A DNA stretch of 64,000 bases from Marinobacterium sediminicola (GTDB taxonomy: Bacteria; Pseudomonadota; Gammaproteobacteria; Pseudomonadales; Balneatricaceae). Positions 19,013 through 28,317 of the stretch are shown one piece after another (position 1 is the stretch's first letter; each line of letters opens with the position of its first letter). A program made the translations under genes and the position numbers. The notes under the pieces are model-generated. The model had not been told where the DNA came from. It worked only from the letters and a program-made list of their open reading frames with translations, and searched no databases. The DNA lies in contig NZ_CP092123.1 in assembly GCF_022343685.1 (NCBI RefSeq), positions 2,294,001 to 2,358,000 of the forward strand, read 5' to 3'.

Positions 19013-20806
19013 TCACTCGATTTCGATAAGCACCTCCCCGGGGGTTACCCTGTCACCCTTGCCGACATACACACCCGTCACGCGACCCGCAATTGATGCC
19101 TGAACCTCGGTTTCCATCTTCATTGCCTCAGTGATCAGAACTGGCTGACCAGCCTTGACCTGATCCCCTTCAGCGACCAGTACTTCAACAATGTTCCCCG
19201 GCATACTGGTCGTGACATGTCCCGGCGCACTGGCCTGACGGCGACCGCTTGCCCCTGCGCCCACATAGGCATTCAAAGGCTCAAACAGCACCTCTTCCGG
19301 CATACCGTCCAGCGTCAGATAGATATGGCGCTTTCCAGTTTCATGACCACCCACGCCGGTGATCGCTACCTGATAGGTTTCACCGTGAACATCGATCTTG
19401 AACTCGGTTGCCACGCCTTCATCCACTGCACGACCACCTTTTTCAACAGGCAGCAGCAGCTCCGGCGTCAGCGTGCCGGCTTCGCGCTCTTCGAGGAACT
19501 GACGCCCCACATCCTGGAACATGGCGAAAGTCAGTACGTCCTCATCACTCTTGGCAAGATCGCCGATCTCCTGACGCAGCCGCTGCATCTCCGGTTGCAA
19601 CAGATCAGCCGGTCGGCCTTCGATCAACGCCTCATGGCCAATTGCCTGAGTCCGCAAAGCCGCATTCACATCCGCGGGTGGATGCCCGTAACCACCCTGA
19701 AGATAACGTTTGACCTCATTGGTGATCGACTTGTAACGCTCGCCGGTCAGTACATTCAGTACGGCCTGAGTACCCACAATCTGAGATGTCGGTGTTACCA
19801 GCGGCGGATAGCCCAGATCCTTGCGCACGCGTGGAATTTCGGCAAACACCTCGCGGATGCGTCCAAGCGCATTTTGCTCCTTGAGCTGATTGGCCAGATT
19901 GGACATCATGCCGCCAGGTACCTGATTGATCTGAACCGATACATCTTCGCGGGTAAACTCGGATTCAAATTGATGGTATTTCTTCCGTACTTCACGGAAG
20001 TAATCGGCAATCTCGTTGAGCAACTCCAGATCCAGCCCCGTATCCCATTCGGTCCCCCGCAGTGCCGCCACCTGAGACTCGGTTGCTGGATGACTGGTAC
20101 CCCAGGCAAAGGCTGAAATCGCGGTATCGATGTGCTCAGCCCCCGCCTCAATCGCTTTCAGCTGACACTGCGCCGCCAGACCGGCAGTCGCGTGGCTGTG
20201 AATGAACACCGGCAGGATCACCGCTTCCTTGATCGCCTTCACCAGATCATAGGTGGCGTAAGGGGTCAGCAAGCCCGCCATATCCTTGATTGCGATGGAG
20301 TCAGCCCCCATCTGATGCAAGGCCCTTGCCTGCTCCACGAACAAATCGATCGTATGCACCGGACTGGTGGTATAACTAATGGTACCTTGAGCGTGCTTGC
20401 CCGCCTTCTTCACCGCCTTGATGGCGGTTTCCAGGTTGCGCAGGTCATTGAGAGCATCGAACACGCGGAATACGTCAATTCCGTTTTCGGCCGCCTTGGC
20501 AACAAAAGCCTCCACAACATCGTCGGCATAATGCCGGTAACCCAGCAGGTTCTGGCCACGCAGCAACATCTGCAAACGAGTGTTGGGCAAGGCCTTACGC
20601 AGCGCGCGCAGACGCTCCCAGGGATCCTCTTTCAGGAAACGAACACAGGCATCAAAGGTCGCGCCACCCCAGCACTCCAGCGACCAGAAGCCGACCCGAT
20701 CTAGCTTGTCACAGATCGGCAGCATATCCTCGGTGCGCATGCGGGTCGCGATCAGCGACTGGTGGGCATCTCGCAGTACGACATCGGTCACGTTAATCTT
20801 GCTCAT
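19013..20806 (-). CDS. pycB: Pyruvate carboxylase subunit B (oadA-like carboxyltransferase)
   Basis: A 597-residue protein: N-terminal HMGL-like carboxyltransferase barrel (VVLRDAHQSLIATRMRTEDM), conserved PYC/OADA domain, and a C-terminal biotinyl domain with the attachment lysine at 563 in EAMKMET. It transfers the carboxyl group from biotin to pyruvate, giving oxaloacetate. It lies directly downstream of the biotin carboxylase subunit, the arrangement of the two-subunit pyruvate carboxylase of Pseudomonas. It is therefore more likely an anaplerotic carboxylase than a sodium-pumping oxaloacetate decarboxylase, because no membrane OadB or OadG genes are present. Confidence 0.9.
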   Translation of the reverse strand: MSKINVTDVVLRDAHQSLIATRMRTEDMLPICDKLDRVGFWSLECWGGATFDACVRFLKEDPWERLRALRKALPNTRLQMLLRGQNLLGYRHYADDVVEAFVAKAAENGIDVFRVFDALNDLRNLETAIKAVKKAGKHAQGTISYTTSPVHTIDLFVEQARALHQMGADSIAIKDMAGLLTPYATYDLVKAIKEAVILPVFIHSHATAGLAAQCQLKAIEAGAEHIDTAISAFAWGTSHPATESQVAALRGTEWDTGLDLELLNEIADYFREVRKKYHQFESEFTREDVSVQINQVPGGMMSNLANQLKEQNALGRIREVFAEIPRVRKDLGYPPLVTPTSQIVGTQAVLNVLTGERYKSITNEVKRYLQGGYGHPPADVNAALRTQAIGHEALIEGRPADLLQPEMQRLRQEIGDLAKSDEDVLTFAMFQDVGRQFLEEREAGTLTPELLLPVEKGGRAVDEGVATEFKIDVHGETYQVAITGVGGHETGKRHIYLTLDGMPEEVLFEPLNAYVGAGASGRRQASAPGHVTTSMPGNIVEVLVAEGDQVKAGQPVLITEAMKMETEVQASIAGRVTGVYVGKGDRVTPGEVLIEIE

Positions 20807-20830
20807 CTCATTTCTCCTCGTTGCCGCCGA

Positions 20831-22246
20831 TTAAAGGCCTGCATAAGCTGCTATCGCGGTCGCAATCGCCAGTGCGACTTCACTCGGGTCTCGCTTGTCC
20901 GAATAGTTCAGCAGCTCGGGATGGTTGGGTACGAAGCTGGTATTGAACTCGCCACTGCGGAAGTCAGGATTCTGCAGAATTTCCTGGTAGTAACGCGCTG
21001 TCGTCTTCACACCCTGGAGCCGCATATCCGAAAGGGCACGCGCACCACGATCCAGCGCGTCCTCCCAGTTGAGCGCCCACACCACGAGCTTCAGACACAT
21101 GGAGTCGAAGTAAGGGGGAATGGTGTAACCGGTGTAAATCGCAGTATCGGTACGAACACCGGGTCCACCCGGGGCATAGTAGCGAGTGATACGCCCAAAG
21201 CTGGGCAGGAAGTTGTTCTTCGGGTCCTCTGCATTGATGCGGAACTGAAGCGCGTAACCTCGATAGCTGATATCGTCCTGCCGGTAACTCAGCGGCAACC
21301 CAGAAGCGATGCGAATCTGCTCACGCACGATATCAACGCCGGTGATCTGCTCGGTAATGGTATGCTCCACCTGAACGCGGGTATTCATCTCCATGAAGTA
21401 GACTTCATTACCCGTCACCAGAAACTCAACGGTACCGGCATTCTCATAACCGACAGCCTTGGCGGCACGAACAGCAAGCTCACCAACATGATTGCGCTGC
21501 TCTGGTGTCAACTGCGGACTGGGCGCAATTTCGATCAGCTTCTGGTTACGACGCTGGATGGAACAGTCACGTTCATACAGATGAATCGCTGTGCCCTGAC
21601 TGTCGGCCAGGACCTGGACTTCAATATGCTTGGGATCGACGATGCACTTCTCAAGAAACACTTCTGCAGAACCGAATGCCTTGGTCGCCTCCGAGATAAC
21701 GCGCGGGTACTGTGCCTTGAGCTCATCAGCTGAATCACAGCGACGAATACCTCTTCCACCGCCACCGGAAGTGGCCTTGAGCATCACCGGATAACCGATC
21801 TCACCGGCCACTCTTAGCGCTTCATCCAGATTCACCAGGTTGCCATCGGAACCGGGTGTCACCGGCACACCGGCGGCAATCATGCTGGCACGCGCGGCAG
21901 TCTTGTCACCCATTTTGGCGATAACATCAGCCTTGGGGCCGATGAAGGTAACCCCTCGTTCAGCGCAGATGCGAGCAAAGTCACTGTTTTCGGACAGGAA
22001 ACCATACCCCGGGTGAATGGCATCGCAGCCGGTTTCAACCGCCAGATTCACCAATCGACGGGCATCCAGATAACCCGCAAGGGGATCGTCCCCGAGGCAG
22101 TGTGCTTCATCGGCACGCTTCACATGCAAGGCATGCCGATCCGGTTCGGTATAGACAGCCACGGAGCGAATATTCATTTCGGCACAGGCCCGCACGATAC
22201 GGACCGCAATCTCGCCGCGGTTGGCTATCAGAATTTTCTTGAGCAT
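20831..22246 (-). CDS. pycA: Pyruvate carboxylase subunit A (biotin carboxylase)
   Basis: A 471-residue ATP-grasp enzyme starting MLKKILIANRGEIAVRI, with the glycine-rich ATP loop (KATSGGGGRGIR) and the EMNTRVQVEH motif. It carboxylates biotin with bicarbonate and ATP. The ATG at 22246 has ggagaa upstream; the longer frame to 22270 is not supported. It resembles AccC, but the pairing with a PYC_OADA subunit and a divergent LysR gene matches the PycA-PycB-PycR locus of Pseudomonas. Confidence 0.9.
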   Translation of the reverse strand: MLKKILIANRGEIAVRIVRACAEMNIRSVAVYTEPDRHALHVKRADEAHCLGDDPLAGYLDARRLVNLAVETGCDAIHPGYGFLSENSDFARICAERGVTFIGPKADVIAKMGDKTAARASMIAAGVPVTPGSDGNLVNLDEALRVAGEIGYPVMLKATSGGGGRGIRRCDSADELKAQYPRVISEATKAFGSAEVFLEKCIVDPKHIEVQVLADSQGTAIHLYERDCSIQRRNQKLIEIAPSPQLTPEQRNHVGELAVRAAKAVGYENAGTVEFLVTGNEVYFMEMNTRVQVEHTITEQITGVDIVREQIRIASGLPLSYRQDDISYRGYALQFRINAEDPKNNFLPSFGRITRYYAPGGPGVRTDTAIYTGYTIPPYFDSMCLKLVVWALNWEDALDRGARALSDMRLQGVKTTARYYQEILQNPDFRSGEFNTSFVPNHPELLNYSDKRDPSEVALAIATAIAAYAGL

Positions 22247-22336
22247 GGATCTTCTCCCTGCTGAGTGCATCGATCAGTCGTTGCAAACTAGTACAGACAG
22301 AGAAGAAGAAAAAATTGATATTTTTTCTATCAGCCA

Positions 22337-22357
22337 TAAGCTATTACTTATAGCTTA
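22337..22357. promoter_or_regulatory. Candidate LysR operator of the pyc locus
   Basis: A perfect dyad with arms TAAGCTAT and ATAGCTTA around a five-base spacer lies between pycA and the divergent LysR gene. It contains the T-N11-A core expected for LysR-type regulators. The surrounding 22247-22396 is AT-rich and should hold both promoters. Confidence 0.6.
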
Positions 22358-22396
22358 GACATCTTTCTAAACTTCAGATACTTAGAGCCAATCGAG

Positions 22397-23344
22397 ATGC
22401 CCTACTCACTTGCCCGATTACTGACACGCCTCTCTTTTCGTCAGCTCCAGGTATTCCATGCCGTGTGCCAGCACCTGAGTTATAGCCGCGCGGCTGACGA
22501 GCTTGGCCTGACCCAACCTGCCGTCAGCTCTCAGGTTAGACAGCTGGAGCATGCCCTTGGCCAACCGCTTTTCGAGTATGTGGGCAAGCAACTGTATATC
22601 ACCGCGGCAGGCCAACAACTTGAACAGGCGGTCATTTCAATATTCTCGGACTTGAAGCGGCTGCAAATGGAGTTGGCCGAGATTGAGGGACAGGTCAGGG
22701 GCGAGCTCAGGCTCGCTGCGGTCAGTACGGCCCAGTATGTCGTTCCTTACCTGCTGCAGGGTTTTCTCGAACAGTTCCCGCAAGTGGATGTTCGACTGGA
22801 AATCGTTAACCGTGCCAGAGCGACTCAGCGCCTCACGGAGAACCGTGATGACCTCGTGATCATGGGGATGCCACCGGAGTCGAATGCACTGCGCAGCACC
22901 CCCTTTCTTACCAACGTGATGATACCGGTAGTCAGGGTCGACAACCCGCTACTGAATAGCCGATCGCTCGATGCGCAAACGTTTCTGGACGCCAAGCTGC
23001 TGATCCGTGAGCCCGGCTCTGGTACACGAAAGGCTCTGGAACAGTGGTGTCAGCAAAACAGACTCTCTCTCAACCCGCATATGGAGCTGGGCTCTAATGC
23101 AGCCATCAAGCATGGAGTGCTGGCAGGGCTGGGAGTCGCAGTGCTTCCCAGGCTCAGCGTTCGGGCCGAGCTGAAACTGGGAGAGCTTGCCTGTCTGGAC
23201 CTGGAAGGCTTTCCACTGCGGCGCTCATGGTGCACGGTGCACCCGGCTGCCAAGCACCCTACACCTGTCATGCAGGCATTTCTGGATTATATTCAGAGGG
23301 CAATGGGAGGACTGGAACAGCAAGTCTATGGCGAGACTCTTTGA
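22397..23344 (+). CDS. pycR: LysR-family regulator of pyruvate carboxylase (PycR-like)
   Basis: A 315-residue LysR protein with N-terminal HTH (ADELGLTQPAVSSQVRQL) and an effector domain with STAQYVVPYLL and EPGSGTRKAL, very like the regulator at 3551. Divergent placement upstream of pycAB matches Pseudomonas pycR, which controls pyruvate carboxylase. It is therefore the probable regulator of the adjacent operon. The symbol is given by position and family. Confidence 0.85.
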   Translation: MPYSLARLLTRLSFRQLQVFHAVCQHLSYSRAADELGLTQPAVSSQVRQLEHALGQPLFEYVGKQLYITAAGQQLEQAVISIFSDLKRLQMELAEIEGQVRGELRLAAVSTAQYVVPYLLQGFLEQFPQVDVRLEIVNRARATQRLTENRDDLVIMGMPPESNALRSTPFLTNVMIPVVRVDNPLLNSRSLDAQTFLDAKLLIREPGSGTRKALEQWCQQNRLSLNPHMELGSNAAIKHGVLAGLGVAVLPRLSVRAELKLGELACLDLEGFPLRRSWCTVHPAAKHPTPVMQAFLDYIQRAMGGLEQQVYGETL

Positions 23345-23353
23345 CAGAGTCTC
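23333..23353. terminator. Hairpin between convergent pycR and ycgN
   Basis: A perfect eight-base stem GAGACTCT/AGAGTCTC with loop TTGAC spans the pycR stop codon region. No T-run follows on either strand, so it may be a weak or Rho-assisted terminator or an RNA-stabilising hairpin. Confidence 0.35.
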
Positions 23354-23373
23354 ACCGGTTTACCCGAGGCGGG

Positions 23374-23820
23374 TCAGTAATCTTCATCCAGCACATAGTC
23401 GATCAACTGGTCTTCGCTGATCTCGTTATCCTTGACTTCATAGACACTGAGAACGGAGGCGTTTGCTTCGACCACTGACTTGCGATCCCCGGTCAGCAGC
23501 GGATGCCATTCCGGCAGGTCCTGACCTTCGTGAATAAGACGATAGCTGCAGGTTGGCGGCAGCCAGTCGAAGTTTTCGACATCTTCCGGCTGCAGGCGAA
23601 TGCAGGTCGGCACCAGCTCACAGCGACGCGCGTATTCGGTGCACTGGCAGTTCTCCATATCCAGGAGGTGACAAACCACCGTCGTGTAGAACACTTCTTC
23701 AGTGTCTTCGTCTTCCACCTTGTGAAGGCAACAGAGAGCGCAGCCATCACAGAGCGATTCCCACTCGGCACGCGTCATCTCCCGCAGCGTTTTGCGCCGC
23801 CAGAACACCTCCTGAGCCAT
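23374..23820 (-). CDS. ycgN: YcgN/UPF0260 family cysteine cluster protein
   Basis: A 148-residue protein with the conserved N-terminal Cys cluster CDGCALCCLHK and further conserved Cys residues (ENCQCTEYARRCELVPTC). This matches the UPF0260/CxxCxxCC family, which probably binds zinc or an iron-sulfur centre. The function is unknown. It is the last gene of the dnaX operon, starting 2 nt after ycgL with GGAG inside the ycgL end. Confidence 0.88.
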   Translation of the reverse strand: MAQEVFWRRKTLREMTRAEWESLCDGCALCCLHKVEDEDTEEVFYTTVVCHLLDMENCQCTEYARRCELVPTCIRLQPEDVENFDWLPPTCSYRLIHEGQDLPEWHPLLTGDRKSVVEANASVLSVYEVKDNEISEDQLIDYVLDEDY

Positions 23821-23822
23821 GC

Positions 23823-24116
23823 TTAACGTACTCCGGTTTCAGGACGGTCCCTGAACAGGTCCAGCATGTACTCTTCCTTGGGCGGCGGCATTTGCAGGTA
23901 ATAGCCTTTACTCTCGATATCCTCGATCAGCTTTTGAGTATCCTCGACACGGGCCAGTTTACGATCCGCTTTTAGCGGCATATCCATCACATGAATCGGA
24001 TTGCCGAACAGCTCCATCAACTGCTCAGGCACACGTTGCAGCTGCTCTCGCTTGTCCACGTAGAGGTACATCTCGTCCTTGCGGGAGCTCTTGAAAATAC
24101 TGATGATCTTCATCAT
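23823..24116 (-). CDS. ycgL: YcgL domain protein
   Basis: A 97-residue protein beginning MMKIISIFKSSRKDEMYLYV and ending in a proline-rich region PPPKEEYMLDLFR, the YcgL family pattern of a small alpha/beta protein. The start abuts the rnd stop (TGAATGATG), so translation is coupled; the second ATG (24113) is equally possible. No biochemical role is established for the family. Confidence 0.88.
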   Translation of the reverse strand: MMKIISIFKSSRKDEMYLYVDKREQLQRVPEQLMELFGNPIHVMDMPLKADRKLARVEDTQKLIEDIESKGYYLQMPPPKEEYMLDLFRDRPETGVR

Positions 24117-25298
24117 TCAACTCTTATCAAACTGTTCAATTCGCGCCAGCAGCGCATCTCCCACCAGCGACTTGCGCCAGCCGGAAAGGCTCGGCGGCAA
24201 ACAATAGTGGCCAAATTCATCACGGGTACGGATCAGTGCATCCAGATCACGCTTGCGCAACAGCACTTCCGGCATCAAGTCGTGCTGCTCAGCCGTCTGC
24301 CGCCCAATGGCACGCAACTGCTTGAGCCGCTTGTTCCACACATAATGGAGCGGACGGTCAATCTCAGCCGGAGGCGTTTCCCGCGCAGAGACTTCCGCTT
24401 GCGCAATCACTTGCAGAATTTCGCCACCGAACTCTCGCACTACACGACCTCTCTGGATGATCTTGTCCAGCTGGTTTTCGGTAGTCGGCAATTTCTCGGC
24501 GATCTCCAACAGCGCCTGGTTTCGCAACAGACGATTGCGCGACAAATCACGCGCTCGACAGGTCCGTTCTCGCCAGGCAGCCAGATCTCTCAGGGCAGCA
24601 CGATGAAGCTCATCAAAGTGCCATGCCTGACTGAATCGTTGAAAATAGGCAAAAGGATCCTGCTCATCCTGGGCAGCAACCGCTTCGGTCAGTGCCGTAC
24701 ACTCCTCTTCTGCCCAGCTCAATCGCCCCTGTTCTTCAAGTTGCTCTCGCTGAAGCAACGCCAACGCCGGCAGGTAGGCCACATCCAGCGCCGCATAATG
24801 CTCCTGTTCAGGTGTCAACGGACGCTGCAGCCAGTCGGAAGTTGTTTCCCCCTTGCCGAGTTCAACTTCCAGTATTTCCGACACCATACGCTGCAAGCCC
24901 ATGCTGAAGCCCCAGCCCACGAAAGCGGCGCCAATCTGGGTGTCATACAAGGGACTGGGCATCACGCCGTAACTGTGGCGAAACAGTTCCAGATCCTCAC
25001 TCCCGGCATGGACCACTTTGAGCACATCAGCGCAGGCCAGCACACGGGACAACGGCGACATATCCGAAATTTTGAGCGGATCAATCAGGTAACAGCCCTG
25101 CTCGTCAGCCACCTGAATCAGACCCGGTATCGGATAGAAGGTCTCAGTGCGCATGAATTCAGTATCCAGCGCAAGCAATGGCTGCTCCAACCATCGCCGG
25201 GCATGTTCCGCCAGAGTGGCGTCATCGCAGATCCGCACCGGTGTCGCGGCCTGTTGCTCAAGGTGACGCCAGTCATATCGTTGGCTCAGATCAGTCAT
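24117..25298 (-). CDS. rnd: Ribonuclease D
   Basis: A 393-residue exoribonuclease with the DEDDy catalytic motifs [21 protein letters not shown] and YAALDVAYL in the N-terminal half, followed by HRDC domains. It trims 3' ends of tRNA and other stable RNA precursors. I chose ATG 25298 because GGAG lies 5 nt upstream and it overlaps the recR stop (ATGACTGA). A GTG two codons earlier would overlap further. It belongs to the dnaX operon. Confidence 0.93.
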   Translation of the reverse strand: MTDLSQRYDWRHLEQQAATPVRICDDATLAEHARRWLEQPLLALDTEFMRTETFYPIPGLIQVADEQGCYLIDPLKISDMSPLSRVLACADVLKVVHAGSEDLELFRHSYGVMPSPLYDTQIGAAFVGWGFSMGLQRMVSEILEVELGKGETTSDWLQRPLTPEQEHYAALDVAYLPALALLQREQLEEQGRLSWAEEECTALTEAVAAQDEQDPFAYFQRFSQAWHFDELHRAALRDLAAWRERTCRARDLSRNRLLRNQALLEIAEKLPTTENQLDKIIQRGRVVREFGGEILQVIAQAEVSARETPPAEIDRPLHYVWNKRLKQLRAIGRQTAEQHDLMPEVLLRKRDLDALIRTRDEFGHYCLPPSLSGWRKSLVGDALLARIEQFDKS

Positions 25299-25905
25299 CG
25301 GCACTCCGTTTCAATGAACGACGCCCAGCAAACGCATGTGCAAGAGTACCGCCATCGACAAATTCCAGCTCACCGCCAACAGGCACACCGTGAGCGATAC
25401 GGGTAATACTCACCGGGCTCGCTTGCAACTGCTCGGCGATATAATGCGCCGTTGCCTCGCCTTCAACCGTCGGATTGGTGGCCAGAATCAGCTCACTGAC
25501 CTCTCCACGATCGACCTTTTCGAAGAGCAGCTCCAGCCCAAGCTCGTCCGGCCCAATGCCATCGATGGGTGAGAGATGCCCCTTAAGCACAAAGTAGACG
25601 CCATTAAATCCGCCGGTTTGTTCTACGGCCATCAGATCAACCGGTGACTCCAACACACAGACCACGCTGGCGTCACGGGTACCATCCTCACAAATGACAC
25701 ACACTTCATGCTCGGAGAGGTTGCGACAGACCCGACACTCACCGATCCGCTCTACTGCCTGCTCAAGCGCAGACGCCAGCGTTAGTGCGCCTGTTCTATC
25801 TCGCTCAAGCAGATGCAACGCCATGCGCTGAGCCGACTTCGGCCCCACGCCCGGCAGCGCGCGAAGCGCGCTGATCAGTTCTTGTAATAGAGGACTCAGG
25901 TTCAT
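25291..25905 (-). CDS. recR: Recombination protein RecR
   Basis: A 204-residue protein with N-terminal helix-hairpin-helix ([20 protein letters not shown]), a C4 zinc finger ([16 protein letters not shown]) and a Toprim domain ([26 protein letters not shown]). With RecF and RecO it loads RecA onto gapped DNA. The order dnaX-ybaB-recR is the standard gammaproteobacterial arrangement, 2 nt after ybaB. Confidence 0.97.
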   Translation of the reverse strand: MNLSPLLQELISALRALPGVGPKSAQRMALHLLERDRTGALTLASALEQAVERIGECRVCRNLSEHEVCVICEDGTRDASVVCVLESPVDLMAVEQTGGFNGVYFVLKGHLSPIDGIGPDELGLELLFEKVDRGEVSELILATNPTVEGEATAHYIAEQLQASPVSITRIAHGVPVGGELEFVDGGTLAHAFAGRRSLKRSADD

Positions 25906-25907
25906 TA

Positions 25908-26234
25908 TCAGAACGGCATCTTAAAGCCCGGCGGCATACCCATACCGCTGGTGACCTTGGCCATGCGCTCCTGAGTGTTGTGCTCGACCTTGCGTACAGC
26001 ATCATTAACCGCTGCCGCGATCAGGTCTTCCAGGATTTCCTTGTCTTCTTCCATCAGGCTCTCATCGATCTGAACAGCCTTGACATCATGACGGCCATTC
26101 ATCGTGATCTTGATCAGGCCTGCACCGGACTCACCGGTGACTTCAGCGCGCTGAATCTCTTCCTGCGCTTTCTGCATCTCTTCCTGCATTTTCTGGGCCT
26201 GTTTCATCAGGTTCCCCATGCCACCTTTCATCAT
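25908..26234 (-). CDS. ybaB: YbaB/EbfC family nucleoid-associated protein
   Basis: A 108-residue protein with a long N-terminal amphipathic helix ([20 protein letters not shown]), a DNA-binding beta sheet, and a Met/Gly-rich tail [12 protein letters not shown], as in EbfC. It is a dimeric nucleoid protein. It sits between dnaX and recR in one operon. Confidence 0.96.
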   Translation of the reverse strand: MMKGGMGNLMKQAQKMQEEMQKAQEEIQRAEVTGESGAGLIKITMNGRHDVKAVQIDESLMEEDKEILEDLIAAAVNDAVRKVEHNTQERMAKVTSGMGMPPGFKMPF

Positions 26235-26264
26235 GGTGTCTTTCCTCTTTTCAAAACGGTCAAA

Positions 26265-28148
26265 TCAATCAATCGGCCGCACCGAGTCATAATCGATGCT
26301 GGCACCAAAATGTTCCATTAGCGAATGGACGGTCGCGTCGGTTTCAATCGCGACAACCGCCTCGGCCAGCCTCTCGGCACGCTTGCGCTCGGCTCGCTGT
26401 GCCGGGGTTTCAAGGGTTTGGGCCGCCTGGACAAACTCCACCACACACTCAGCCCCGCGCACCTGCCGGATCGCTTCAATGATCCGCTCACGACGCTCGC
26501 CACTGAGCAGCGCTTCCTGCTCCGGGGTGTAATGAAAGCACAGCCGTTGTGCCTCTTCGACCTCCAGCGACAGATTTCGTGCAAGGCTTTCGGCCATTCC
26601 GGTCAAACCGAGGCTGGCAAAAAGTTCAGCCCAGGATTCGTTCTCTGGCGCAACAGGCGCTGGCATCTCGGGTCGGGATACCTCTGCCTCCCCATTATCA
26701 TGGGCAGCCACCAAAACCGGTCGATCTGCAAATGTCCTGCTTTGTTGGGGAGGTTTCGCGACCGGCTGCACCGAGTTCATGTCAGCCGGACGGGGCTTTT
26801 TTGACTCTGTTTCCCCCATGGCTGCCAGATCCGGAGGCAAGTCTTCCCACGGAGGGACTTCTTCCGGCTGAACAGGTGCTGGCGGTGGCTCCGGCATGGA
26901 AACTCGGGGGGCATCAAGTGCCTGGACCTGAGGTTCAGGCTCAGTCGGCTCCGGCACGACAGAGGCCGGGGCAACCGCTGTCGTTGCAGTGACTGCATGA
27001 GCCTGCTGCTCAGACGCAACCGGCGCTTGAGCCGCAAGCGGCTTGGCGCCCGCCGCAGAGTGCCCCGCCGGACGAAAGGCGAGCATACGCAACAGCGTCA
27101 TCTCCAGCCCTTCACGAGGTTCAGGCACCAGTGGCAGGTCCTTACGTCCCATCAGCGCTACCTGGTAGTAGAGCTGGACTTCTTCTGCTCGCATCTGCTG
27201 CGCCAGCGCCAGCACCTGATCACGGTCACCCAGACTGTTGTCAACGGCTGCCGGCACGACCTGAGCCAGTGCGATTCGATGCAGCAGGCTGACAATATCC
27301 CCCAGCACGCTCTGATAATCCGGCGAGAACTCAGACAGCGACTGCACGGCTTCCAGCACTGCCTGCGGCTGTTGAGAGGCCACCTGTTCGACAATCCGGT
27401 ATACCAGATGATGATCAATGGTGCCCAGCATGGCACGAACGTCAGCTTCGTTAACGGCACCCGCACCAAAGGCGATCGCCTGGTCAGTCAAGCTGAGCGC
27501 ATCACGCATGGAACCGTCGGCAGAGCGTGCAAGCAACCAGAGCGCTGCCGTTTCAAACGGAATGGACTCTGCCTGAAGCACATGATCAAGATGCTGCTGG
27601 ATGCGTTCGGCCGTCAGGTTTTTCAAATTGAACTGCAGACAGCGTGACAGCACCGTCATCGGCAACTTCTGCGGATCCGTTGTTGCCAACAGGAATTTCA
27701 CATGGGGTGGCGGCTCTTCGAGGGTCTTCAACAGCGCGTTGAACGAGCTGTTGGAGAGCATATGAACCTCGTCGATGAGGTATACCTTGAACCGTCCGTG
27801 CGTCGGCGCATACTGAACGTTTTCAAGCAGTTCTCGGGTATCTTCAACCTTGGTGCGTGAAGCCGCATCGACTTCAATCAGATCGACGAAACGCCCTTCC
27901 GCGATTTCAACGCAGGCACTGCACTGACCACAGGGCTCGGATGATACGCCCTGCTCACAATTCAAGGACTTGGCAAACAAGCGAGCAATAGAGGTCTTGC
28001 CCACCCCTCGGGTACCGGTAAATAAATAGGCATGATGTAGACGGTCGTCATCCAACGCGTTAACCAGTGCCTTGAGGACGTGCTCCTGCCCGACCATCTC
28101 CGCAAAGCGTTTGGGCCGCCATTTTCGTGCCAGTACCTGATAGCTCAT
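26265..28148 (-). CDS. dnaX: DNA polymerase III subunit tau (and gamma by frameshift)
   Basis: A 627-residue clamp loader subunit: AAA+ domain with Walker A GTRGVGKTS, four-Cys zinc module (CEQGVSSEPCGQCSAC), DEVH Walker B, a Pro/Ala-rich linker and the C-terminal polymerase-binding region. I chose ATG 28148 (MSYQVLARKWRP) because gagg lies 4 nt upstream; the frame extends to 28220 without support. The linker region holds a -1 frameshift signal (separate entry) that should also yield a gamma form of about 455 residues. It heads the dnaX-ybaB-recR-rnd-ycgL-ycgN operon. Confidence 0.97.
   Translation of the reverse strand: MSYQVLARKWRPKRFAEMVGQEHVLKALVNALDDDRLHHAYLFTGTRGVGKTSIARLFAKSLNCEQGVSSEPCGQCSACVEIAEGRFVDLIEVDAASRTKVEDTRELLENVQYAPTHGRFKVYLIDEVHMLSNSSFNALLKTLEEPPPHVKFLLATTDPQKLPMTVLSRCLQFNLKNLTAERIQQHLDHVLQAESIPFETAALWLLARSADGSMRDALSLTDQAIAFGAGAVNEADVRAMLGTIDHHLVYRIVEQVASQQPQAVLEAVQSLSEFSPDYQSVLGDIVSLLHRIALAQVVPAAVDNSLGDRDQVLALAQQMRAEEVQLYYQVALMGRKDLPLVPEPREGLEMTLLRMLAFRPAGHSAAGAKPLAAQAPVASEQQAHAVTATTAVAPASVVPEPTEPEPQVQALDAPRVSMPEPPPAPVQPEEVPPWEDLPPDLAAMGETESKKPRPADMNSVQPVAKPPQQSRTFADRPVLVAAHDNGEAEVSRPEMPAPVAPENESWAELFASLGLTGMAESLARNLSLEVEEAQRLCFHYTPEQEALLSGERRERIIEAIRQVRGAECVVEFVQAAQTLETPAQRAERKRAERLAEAVVAIETDATVHSLMEHFGASIDYDSVRPID
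26762..26802 (-). promoter_or_regulatory. Programmed -1 ribosomal frameshift element in dnaX
   Basis: The slippery heptamer A AAA AAG (26802 down to 26796) lies in the correct reading phase, with codons 450 and 451 being AAA AAG. Six bases later comes a GC-rich hairpin CCGGCTG/CAGCCGG (26789-26783 with 26768-26762). After a -1 slip the frame reads four more codons and stops at TGA 26784-26782. This matches the arrangement that makes E. coli gamma. Confidence 0.9.
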
Positions 28149-28317
28149 GCTGCCTCGTTGCCGAATCTGAACCAGTTCATGGGCGCGAATATTAACATGC
28201 TTTGTACGCTGACGCCGCACCAGCTGACAGCAACCTTGCGCCCCCTGTCAGCGGATTCATTGCTTTATCCCATAATTCGATTAAAACTAGAACGCAGGCG
28301 CATTTTCAAGGCAAGCA

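Noticed and set aside
19013-22246. Oxaloacetate decarboxylase sodium pump or acetyl-CoA carboxylase
   Set aside because: The subunits resemble OadA and AccC, but no oadB, oadG or accB is adjacent, and the pairing with a divergent LysR gene fits pyruvate carboxylase.
23991-25406. 471-codon open frame on the plus strand over ycgL, rnd and recR
   Set aside because: It overlaps three well-supported genes and has a His/Gln-rich composition typical of reverse-complement shadows.
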